Assembly (NCBI GenBank): GCA_913063525.1
Contig: CAJXYV010000008.1
Span: 1-37,091, forward strand
Length of the DNA: 37,091 nt
Source of the DNA: an uncultured Verrucomicrobiota bacterium
GTDB lineage: Bacteria > Verrucomicrobiota > Verrucomicrobiia > Verrucomicrobiales > Akkermansiaceae
Reading direction: 5' to 3'
The notes beneath the pieces are model-generated. The model was not told the origin of the DNA. It worked only from the letters and a program-made list of their open reading frames with translations, and ran no database searches. Numbering within the stretch: the stretch's first letter is position 1; every line of letters begins with the position of its first letter. The position numbers and the translations under genes were made by a program. Positions 31,041-37,091 of this stretch are shown one piece after another.

Positions 31041-32309
31041 ATGAGTACTGAGCCTCTTCCCGCCCGAGAAGTCCACCACCTTCGCGATTTGTCTGCCGAA
31101 CAGGTGAGGTCGGGGGCGGCGGCTTGGTTGGGGTGGTTGTTCGACGGGCTGGACATGCACCTTTACACGTTGGTGGCGACGGCGTTTGTGGCGCAGTTGC
31201 TGATGACGGGCGAGGGGGATCCCGAGGTGGGGAAAAAGGCGTCGATCATTCAGGCGGCTTTTCTCGTCGGCTGGGCGGTGGGTGGCGGTTTTTTTGGGCG
31301 CGTGGCGGATTTGCTGGGACGTAGCCGGGCGCTGGTGCTGACGATCCTGACTTACGCGTGTTTCACGGGGCTGTCGTTTTTCGCGACGGAGTGGTGGCAC
31401 TTGATGGCGTTCCGGTTTCTGGCGGCACTGGGCATCGGCGGCGAGTGGGCGGTGGGAGCATCGCTGCTTTCGGAAACGTGGCCGAAGTCGTGGCGACCAT
31501 GGATTGCTGCGACGCTGCAAAGCGCGGTGAACTGCGGGGTGCTGCTGGCCTGCTTGGCGGGCGCGTTGCTGAAAGGTCAGCCGCCGCAATGGATTTTTCT
31601 CGTCGGTGTGCTGCCTGCGTTTATCACGCTGTGGATTCGCCGCGCGGTGCCGGAGACGGAGGAGTGGACCGAAGCGAGAAAAGGCCAGGCCGCACCGCGC
31701 ATCGCCGAGCTATTTGGGCCCGCCGTGCGGAGCATCACTCTGCGCGTGATGCTGATCTGTGCGGTGTCGTTGACAGCGCATTGGACGTTTATGTTTTGGC
31801 AGCAGAGCTACATCCGCAGCCTGCCCGAGGTGGGTGTTCTGAAAGCGGGCAAAGATCACGCTACGGTGATGGCGCTGCTGTGGATCATGGTGGGGTCGCT
31901 GGTGGGAAATTTCACGGCAGGAGGGCTGGCGAAGTGGATCGGCTACGGCAAGGCCATCGCGCTGATGCTGGTGGGATATTTCATCGTGATGTGGTTCACG
32001 TTTTCGCGCAGCCATGGTCTGGAAATGACTTATGGGCTGTTTGCGATCATCGGCGTGATGCAGGGCTGCTTCGGGCTTTTCACGATGTGCCTGCCGCCGC
32101 TGTTTCCGGTCTTGCTGCGCAGCACGGGGGCTGGGTTTTGCTATAACATCGGGCGCATTCTTTCCGCCGGCGGGGTGGTGTTTTTCGGGATTTTCAACAA
32201 GGTGCAGGGCGACTTTGCCGGGGTGCTGCTGACGGCATCCTATCTGTTCATTCCTGCGGCGTTTTTTGCGCTGCTCTTGCCCGAGCAACGGGAAAAAGAA
32301 TCGGCTTAG
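31041..32309 (+). CDS. MFS transporter
   Basis: This 422-residue transporter of the major facilitator superfamily has about twelve hydrophobic segments. WLGWLFDGLDMHLYTLVATAF (~residues 29-49) has the D-G-x-D motif of the sialate/aromatic acid:H+ symporter groups. GRVADLLGRSRAL (~85-97) is the loop 2-3 MFS signature, and FLAALGIGGEWAVGASLLSE (~129-148) is transmembrane helix 4. The substrate is not evident; hydroxyproline is possible given the nearby catabolic operon but is not shown. GAAGGG precedes the ATG at a fair spacing. It is convergent with the GT9 gene and their stop codons overlap by 4 bases. Confidence 0.88.
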   Translation: MSTEPLPAREVHHLRDLSAEQVRSGAAAWLGWLFDGLDMHLYTLVATAFVAQLLMTGEGDPEVGKKASIIQAAFLVGWAVGGGFFGRVADLLGRSRALVLTILTYACFTGLSFFATEWWHLMAFRFLAALGIGGEWAVGASLLSETWPKSWRPWIAATLQSAVNCGVLLACLAGALLKGQPPQWIFLVGVLPAFITLWIRRAVPETEEWTEARKGQAAPRIAELFGPAVRSITLRVMLICAVSLTAHWTFMFWQQSYIRSLPEVGVLKAGKDHATVMALLWIMVGSLVGNFTAGGLAKWIGYGKAIALMLVGYFIVMWFTFSRSHGLEMTYGLFAIIGVMQGCFGLFTMCLPPLFPVLLRSTGAGFCYNIGRILSAGGVVFFGIFNKVQGDFAGVLLTASYLFIPAAFFALLLPEQREKESA

Positions 32310-33256
32310 CCCATCGTCGCTAATTTTTCCTGCACGACTCGCCAGACACGGTCGGTTTCGAGCTCGTTCTGGCAGCGCCTGTCCAGCGGGCACTTCGCCA
32401 GCAGGCATGGTGCGCACTCGACGTGGCGACTCACCCCGGAGTGTCGGCGCCCGAGCGGTCGCTTCCAGACGGGATCATTCGGGCCAAACAAGGTGACGCA
32501 AGTCGCTCCCGCGTGGGCAGCCAGATGCGGCAACGAGCCGTCTGCGGCAACCAGCAAGCGATGGACCGCCAACAGCGGCAAGGCGCGATCCAACGAAGGA
32601 ATGGGAAGAAGCTCGGCCGCATCGCCCAGTTGTCCGGCGAGAACTTTCCCCAAACCGCGACCACTTGGCAGTTCCGCGACGACGACACGGCGACCTTGTT
32701 GGACTGTTTTTCCGGCGATTTCCTCCCAGCGTTCGATCGGCCACTCGTGGCTGGCGCCAAAGTCGGAATCGGGGCAAAGCAACACCGCTCCGGCGAGCGG
32801 CTCGGCCCCCAGCACTGCGGGTGCGAAAAAATCAGCATGGGCCGTGTCGACCCCCAATTCCTCGACCGCCGCAAGATAGAACCTGACCCGATGCTCCAGC
32901 GGTCCTGCGGAAAAGCCGAGCGGATGTGTTAGCAGTTTTTTCAATTTCCGTTCGTCCGCGCCGAGTCGCCGTGGGATCGCTGCGATTTTAAATGCCTCCG
33001 CCACCATGCCTGATTCCCAAGCCAGCGACGCTTGCCACGAGCCCGCGATTTGAGCCGTCACCGCCTTGGCTTTGGCCTGCGCTGGAAAATCGATCACGCA
33101 TAATCCTGCCACGGTTTCCCAAAATTCCCGCTGCGCTGACGGACACAGAATCCCCGTGCGCAGACCCGAAGCGATGAGCGCCCGCAGCGCAGGCACGGCA
33201 AAACACGCCTCGTCCCAGCGCCCGGGCGCAGCCACCAGCATGTCTCCCGCGTTCAT
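32306..33256 (-). CDS. Glycosyltransferase family 9 (heptosyltransferase-like)
   Basis: This protein of about 316 residues has a GT-B fold. MLVAAPGRWDEACFAVPALRAL at the N-terminus is the acceptor-side motif of GT9. PSLDRALPLLAVHRLLVAAD then SLPHLAAHAGATCVTLFGPNDP (~residues 240-265) is the ADP-heptose-binding region of LPS heptosyltransferases. CAPCLLAKCP near the C-terminus matches a stretch common in this family. It is probably involved in lipopolysaccharide or surface-glycan assembly at the inner membrane. The start was set at the ATG at 33256; a GTG five codons earlier is possible. Confidence 0.85.
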   Translation of the reverse strand: MNAGDMLVAAPGRWDEACFAVPALRALIASGLRTGILCPSAQREFWETVAGLCVIDFPAQAKAKAVTAQIAGSWQASLAWESGMVAEAFKIAAIPRRLGADERKLKKLLTHPLGFSAGPLEHRVRFYLAAVEELGVDTAHADFFAPAVLGAEPLAGAVLLCPDSDFGASHEWPIERWEEIAGKTVQQGRRVVVAELPSGRGLGKVLAGQLGDAAELLPIPSLDRALPLLAVHRLLVAADGSLPHLAAHAGATCVTLFGPNDPVWKRPLGRRHSGVSRHVECAPCLLAKCPLDRRCQNELETDRVWRVVQEKLATMG

Positions 33257-33482
33257 CGTCACTTCGCGCACGCTAACTCTTCCGCGCAGCTACGGAAATA
33301 GTAAATTCTGGCGGAGCCAGTTAGGCGTGTGGCACCTTGGCCCGACTTTTCCAAATGATTTACCGCCTCGATACCAACGTCTGGACCGCGACGATGCGGG
33401 GAGAAAGCCGGGAATGGCCCGCGCGTGGAAGATTGGGAGGGCTGGAATTGAAGCGATGTTTAGATCAATCCGCTAAATGGTA

Positions 33483-35042
33483 TCATTCCATCCGCCGGAT
33501 CTCGATTGGGTTGGCTTCTTGCAGTTCGGCGGGTAGGGCAGCGTCGGGGAAACTTTGCCAAGCGACGGGGCGGCAGAAGCGGAAGATCGCCATCGTGCCT
33601 ACGGACGTGCTGCGACCATCGGAAGACGCGGGGAACGGGCCGCCGTGGACCATGCTGTTGCAGACCTCCACGCCGGTAGGAAAGCCGTTGAAAATCAAAC
33701 GTCCTACGCGGTTTTGTAGTGCAAAGACGAGGCTCGCATGGGCGGCTAATTCGGCATCGCTGGCGTGCAGGCTGGCGGTGAGTTGTCCTTCCAACTGGGG
33801 AATCGCCGCTTCGATTTCTGCAAGCGTGCCGCGCACGATCAGCGTCGCAGGGCCGAACATTTCGTGTTGCAGCGCCGGCTGTTTCAGGAAATCGCCGATG
33901 CCGATGGTGAAAGCGGCTGGCCCACCTTGGCCTGCTCCTGCTGCGTTCGAACAACGGGCCAAAGTTTTCACGCCTTCCGCCGCAGCGACAGCCGCTGTCG
34001 AGTGGGCATACGCTTGGCAGATTCCCGCATTCAGCATCATGCCGGGTGTGCCTGCTTCGACCAGCGATTGGAGGCGTTCGAGGAACTTTCCGCCCACTCC
34101 AGCGGGCAGAAAAACCAGCCCGGGATTGGTGCAAAACTGGCCAACTCCCAGCGTGAGCGAGCCGAAAAACGCGTCGGCCAGCGCCTCTTCGCCGCGCTCT
34201 AACGCACCTGGTAAAATCACCAGCGGATTGACCGAGCTCATCTCCGCATAAACCGGGATTGGCTGGGCTCGGTTAGCGGCGATCTCCATCAGCGCGGTGC
34301 CACCTGCGCGCGAGCCCGTAAAGCCGACCCCCTGCGTCACACGGTGTTTCACCACCGCTTGGCCGACCGTGCGGCCACCGCCGTAAAGCACCGAAAACAC
34401 GCCCTCGGGCATCCCCGTTAGGTTTGCCGCGCGGATCACTGCCGCAGCGACGATTTCCGCCATGCCAGGATGAGATTCGTGGGCGATGACGACCACGGGA
34501 CAACCCGCAGCCAGTGCTGCCGCGGTGTCGCCGCCTGCCACCGAATAGGCGAGCGGGAAATTGCTTGCGCAAAAAACAGCCACAGTTCCCAGCGGCCGCA
34601 ACATCGAGCGCAGATCCACCTTCGGGATCGGCAAACGATCGGGCTGGGCACGATCAATCCGCGCATCCACCCAAGATCCTTCTTCAATCAGGTCTGCAAA
34701 CAGGCGGAGTTGACCAACAGTGCGACCCGTTTCGCCTCTTAGGCGTGCTTCGGGCAATGCCGTTTCCAGCGATCCGCGTTCGACCAGATCTTCCACCACA
34801 CCTTCGATCTCACGGGCGATGGCTCGCAGGAATTCCGCGCGATTTTTGCCCGATTGATTCGAGTAAATCGGAAACGCCGCGGCTGAGAGCGCCATGGTTT
34901 TCTCGACCTCTTCGGGAGTCGCCGCCAGATAACGAGGCTCCAAGATTGCACCCGTCCCCGGCTGCACCGCATAGCCGCATGGCTCGGTGCTAACCGAACG
35001 GGAATTACCTATGAATGAGCTGCCGTGTAGTGATGAAATCAT
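33483..35042 (-). CDS. Alpha-ketoglutaric semialdehyde dehydrogenase (NADP-type ALDH)
   Basis: This 519-residue aldehyde dehydrogenase contains ASNFPLAYSVAGGDTAAALAAGCPVV (~residues 157-182, with catalytic Asn), VGFTGSRAGG (~232-241), the general-base Glu in PVYAEMSSVNP (~258-268) and the nucleophile Cys in VGQFCTNPGLV (~303-313). The N-terminal part resembles 2,5-dioxovalerate dehydrogenases. It would oxidise alpha-ketoglutaric semialdehyde, the last step of trans-4-hydroxyproline breakdown, to 2-oxoglutarate. It is last in an operon with the deaminase and epimerase, 21 bases after the former. The substrate call rests on family and context. Confidence 0.88.
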   Translation of the reverse strand: MISSLHGSSFIGNSRSVSTEPCGYAVQPGTGAILEPRYLAATPEEVEKTMALSAAAFPIYSNQSGKNRAEFLRAIAREIEGVVEDLVERGSLETALPEARLRGETGRTVGQLRLFADLIEEGSWVDARIDRAQPDRLPIPKVDLRSMLRPLGTVAVFCASNFPLAYSVAGGDTAAALAAGCPVVVIAHESHPGMAEIVAAAVIRAANLTGMPEGVFSVLYGGGRTVGQAVVKHRVTQGVGFTGSRAGGTALMEIAANRAQPIPVYAEMSSVNPLVILPGALERGEEALADAFFGSLTLGVGQFCTNPGLVFLPAGVGGKFLERLQSLVEAGTPGMMLNAGICQAYAHSTAAVAAAEGVKTLARCSNAAGAGQGGPAAFTIGIGDFLKQPALQHEMFGPATLIVRGTLAEIEAAIPQLEGQLTASLHASDAELAAHASLVFALQNRVGRLIFNGFPTGVEVCNSMVHGGPFPASSDGRSTSVGTMAIFRFCRPVAWQSFPDAALPAELQEANPIEIRRME

Positions 35043-35063
35043 CGGAATGGGAATGAACTAAAG

Positions 35064-35969
35064 TTAGAGTGCAGGTGCCGTCTTGAGAGCGAGTTCGATG
35101 ATCGCGGTGGCGGCATCGAGTTCTGCGCCGACCAGTTCCAGGCGTGGTGGGCGGACGCGATTGTTGCCGAGTTTGCCACTGCTGGCGAGATTCTGCTGGA
35201 GTTTGATCAACTGCACAAATTTCACCACGGTATCCATCCGCAACATCGGCAGCATCCAGTGGTAAAGCGGCATTGCTTCTTCGATGCGGCCCGTTGTCGC
35301 CAGTTCCCATAGTTTCACATTGTGCTGCGGGAATGCTCCGCCGACACCGGTGATCCAGAATTTTGCTCCCATTGCCGCACCTTCCAGCGCGCAATCGTCC
35401 ACACCCACGCCTAGTACAAGGCGATCACCACAGAGTTCGCGGATTCCTGCGACGCGGCGCACATCCGTTGATGATTCTTTGACCGATTCGACGTTGGGCA
35501 ATTCATCTGCCAGCTCTTTGATCTGCGCTGGCGTGAAGTCGGTTTTATAGGCGACGGGATTGTTATAAATGATGCACGGCAGATCCGTGGCGCTGATGAC
35601 TGCGGACATGTGCGCTTTCATTTCCCGCCAATCCGAGGCATAAAGATAGGGCGGCAGCACCATCAGGCCGCGACAGCCATTATCTTTGGCGGCCTTGGCG
35701 ATGTCTACCGCTTCGCGAGTCGAAAGCGCAGCGACACCTGGAATGATCGGTGTATCAGGCAGCGCGGCAACGTAGGTTTTTTGCAGCGCGATCTTCTCAT
35801 CAAAAGAAAGCGTCGCGCCCTCACCTAACGAGCCATGGGCTACGATGGCGGTGCAGCCGTGTTCGATTAGCCATTTACCGTGTTCCGCCATCAGACCGTG
35901 GTCGATGCTGAGGTCGGCATTAAATTGGGTCAAGGTCGCGGGCATAACGCCCTTCCATTGGATGCTCAT
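35064..35969 (-). CDS. lhpC: 1-pyrroline-4-hydroxy-2-carboxylate deaminase (DHDPS family)
   Basis: This 301-residue class I aldolase-fold enzyme has the motifs GSLGEGATLSFDEK (~residues 46-59), the catalytic Tyr in CIIYNNPVAYKTDF (~131-144) and the Schiff-base Lys in VESVKESSTD (~158-167). It belongs to the dihydrodipicolinate synthase/N-acetylneuraminate lyase superfamily. In the operon with a hydroxyproline epimerase and an ALDH it should deaminate pyrroline-4-hydroxy-2-carboxylate to alpha-ketoglutaric semialdehyde. Other family members act on different keto acids, so the call relies on context. It lies 15 bases from the epimerase gene. Confidence 0.87.
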   Translation of the reverse strand: MSIQWKGVMPATLTQFNADLSIDHGLMAEHGKWLIEHGCTAIVAHGSLGEGATLSFDEKIALQKTYVAALPDTPIIPGVAALSTREAVDIAKAAKDNGCRGLMVLPPYLYASDWREMKAHMSAVISATDLPCIIYNNPVAYKTDFTPAQIKELADELPNVESVKESSTDVRRVAGIRELCGDRLVLGVGVDDCALEGAAMGAKFWITGVGGAFPQHNVKLWELATTGRIEEAMPLYHWMLPMLRMDTVVKFVQLIKLQQNLASSGKLGNNRVRPPRLELVGAELDAATAIIELALKTAPAL

Positions 35970-35984
35970 AAGGATCGTGTTGTA

Positions 35985-36947
35985 TTAGTGTGAAATGGGC
36001 GATGGGATGCCGTCGCGGAATGGATCGGTCGGGTCGAAATGATAGGTGCTTTGGCCATTCACCCAAGCGCGGCCCGAGACGCGGGGGATGATTTTGCCAT
36101 CCGCCAGCAGCTCGATCCGACCTTCGAAGACAGTATCGAGAATGCTCGCCTGACGCCAGATTTCTCCGGGCAAAAGTTTTCCTGCCGCGGCAAGACATGC
36201 GAGCTTGGCGCTGGTGCCTGTGCCACACGGCGATCGATCGTAGGCTTTTCCCGGGCAAAGCACGAAGTTGCGACTGTCTGCTAGATGGGGATTGGCAGGT
36301 GGGCCAAACAGCTCGATGTGATCGATCTCCATCCCACCATCGCCCGTGATGCCTTGCGCGCCCAGCTCTTGGCGGACTGCCCATGCAAATGCCGTGAGCG
36401 CATCGAGATTGGCAAAATCCACCGCAGGACCTTGCTGGTCGATGAGGAAAAACCAATTGCCGCCCCATGCGATGTCGCCGCGCACCGTGCCCCAGTGAGG
36501 GACTTCCACGGCCACCGCTGCGGCTTTTCGATAACTCGGGACATTCGCGATTTCCACCGATCCATCCTCGCGCAGTTCTGCCACCACCACGCCCACGGGC
36601 GTGTCGATGCGGTGCGTGCCTGGGCCGATTTTTCCCAGATGCGCCAGCGTCACCGTTAGGCCGATGCTGCCGTGGATGCACATGTTCAATGTGGAAACAT
36701 TGTTGAAAAAAATCACCCCGCAGCAGCAATCCGCCGCGTGAGGTTCACACAGCAGGGCGCCCACCATCGCCTCGTGGCCACGCGGTTCATTGCATACCGC
36801 GCTGCGCAGCCAGTCGTGGTTTTCGCGCAGCCGTTGTGCCCGTTCCGCCAGTGGGCCCGTGCCTAAATCCGGGCCGCCAGCGATGACGACCCGCGTGGGT
36901 TCGCCTTCGGTGTGGGAATCGATAACGTGGAGTGGCGCGCGTTCCAT
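35985..36947 (-). CDS. lhpA: 4-hydroxyproline 2-epimerase (proline racemase family)
   Basis: This 320-residue proline-racemase-fold enzyme has both catalytic Cys: one in LNMCIHGSIG (~residues 88-97), the other in DRSPCGTGTSAK (~residues 237-248). This supports an epimerase rather than the dehydratase type, which has Thr at the first position. The first motif reads MCIHG where many members have MCGHG. The opening HVIDSHTEGEPTRVV is typical. It converts trans-4-hydroxy-L-proline to cis-4-hydroxy-D-proline, the first step of the pathway. It is first in the operon and divergent from an unknown gene at the right edge. The hydroxyproline dehydrogenase for the next step is not seen in the window. 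Confidence 0.92.
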   Translation of the reverse strand: MERAPLHVIDSHTEGEPTRVVIAGGPDLGTGPLAERAQRLRENHDWLRSAVCNEPRGHEAMVGALLCEPHAADCCCGVIFFNNVSTLNMCIHGSIGLTVTLAHLGKIGPGTHRIDTPVGVVVAELREDGSVEIANVPSYRKAAAVAVEVPHWGTVRGDIAWGGNWFFLIDQQGPAVDFANLDALTAFAWAVRQELGAQGITGDGGMEIDHIELFGPPANPHLADSRNFVLCPGKAYDRSPCGTGTSAKLACLAAAGKLLPGEIWRQASILDTVFEGRIELLADGKIIPRVSGRAWVNGQSTYHFDPTDPFRDGIPSPISH

Positions 36948-37037
36948 GAGCTGAAATAGTCATATCATCGCGGTCTTGGCGAATGCTCTAGCAGTCGCTC
37001 TCGAATCGGTATAAGCAAGACCCCAGCACCATCCCGC

Positions 37038-37091
37038 ATGAGTCAGGCCGCCCTACTTCGCCAAACCTTCTTCGATTCGCTCGACGGCCTA
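37038..37091 (+). CDS. Start of a gene cut by the right edge, unidentified
   Basis: Eighteen codons from an ATG (MSQAALLRQTFFDSLDGL) run to the window end with no stop. It is divergent from the hydroxyproline operon, with 90 bases between. A divergent position often marks a regulator, but the residues present do not identify a family. Confidence 0.4.
   Translation, partial: MSQAALLRQTFFDSLDGL

Noticed and set aside
32540-32545. Cys cluster at the C-terminus of the GT9 protein as a novel metal site
   Set aside because: The C-x2-C plus later Cys pattern is common in heptosyltransferase-family proteins, so it is not unusual.
33337-34251. Plus-strand frame of 304 residues opposite the ALDH gene
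   Set aside because: It is antisense to a clear aldehyde dehydrogenase and shows no domain.

Overview
The window looks like a chromosomal segment of a verrucomicrobium (PVC group). The signs are a dcw cell-division cluster with a murC-murB fusion followed by ddl-ftsQ-ftsA-ftsZ, a divergent FtsZ, a PEP-CTERM protein, and many toxin-antitoxin and repeat modules at moderately high GC. Recognisable Shine-Dalgarno sites are scarce and ATGA overlaps between adjacent genes are common. The taxonomic call is inference from gene content and cannot be proved from the sequence alone.

Layout: (i) 1-8.9 kb, plus strand: the 3' part of a murC-murB fusion, ddl, ftsQ, ftsA, ftsZ, a hexose-6-phosphate mutarotase-like gene and murJ, i.e. 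peptidoglycan precursor synthesis, division and lipid II flipping. (ii) 8.9-14.6 kb, minus strand: a VapC/RHH-type toxin-antitoxin pair, then a four-gene run (acidic 396-aa protein, membrane-anchored helical protein, ABC ATPase, ABC permease). (iii) 14.6-15.65 kb: four copies of a ~145-bp palindromic repeat with a GxxExxY (PD-(D/E)XK-like) gene in the middle. (iv) 15.66-19.1 kb: a YafK-type L,D-transpeptidase lipoprotein divergent from a serine beta-lactamase-like protein plus an SDR, then a small conserved-looking protein. (v) 19.1-23.75 kb: a low-GC orphan gene, a primase-like Toprim protein and a truncated DUF3987 gene, cut by a 95-bp repeat whose second copy lies 1.6 kb away, so that the two bracket a PEP-CTERM protein and a family-2 glycosyltransferase. 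(vi) 23.75-26.7 kb: TacT-like GNAT, ORF6N and HigBA modules, each separated from the next by one reverse-oriented copy of the same hairpin repeat. (vii) 26.7-31 kb: purE, a SWIM/SNF2 helicase and a UPF0175/DUF3368 toxin-antitoxin pair bracketed by 19-bp palindromic direct repeats. (viii) 31-37 kb: an MFS transporter, a convergent GT9 glycosyltransferase, and a minus-strand trans-4-hydroxyproline degradation operon (2-epimerase, dihydrodipicolinate-synthase-like deaminase, alpha-ketoglutaric semialdehyde dehydrogenase), divergent from a gene cut by the right edge.

The most unusual structure is the link between palindromic repeats and small accessory genes. At 14.6-15.65 kb two 'empty' hairpins (arm, 21-bp loop, arm) flank a third site where the GxxExxY gene occupies the loop position between the two arms. 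Four further empty hairpins lie between the toxin-antitoxin-like modules at 23.9-26.7 kb. This looks like a cassette-type or MITE-like system with no recombinase visible in the window. A second notable point is that FtsZ lacks the first of the two conserved T7-loop aspartates and has Glu at the second.
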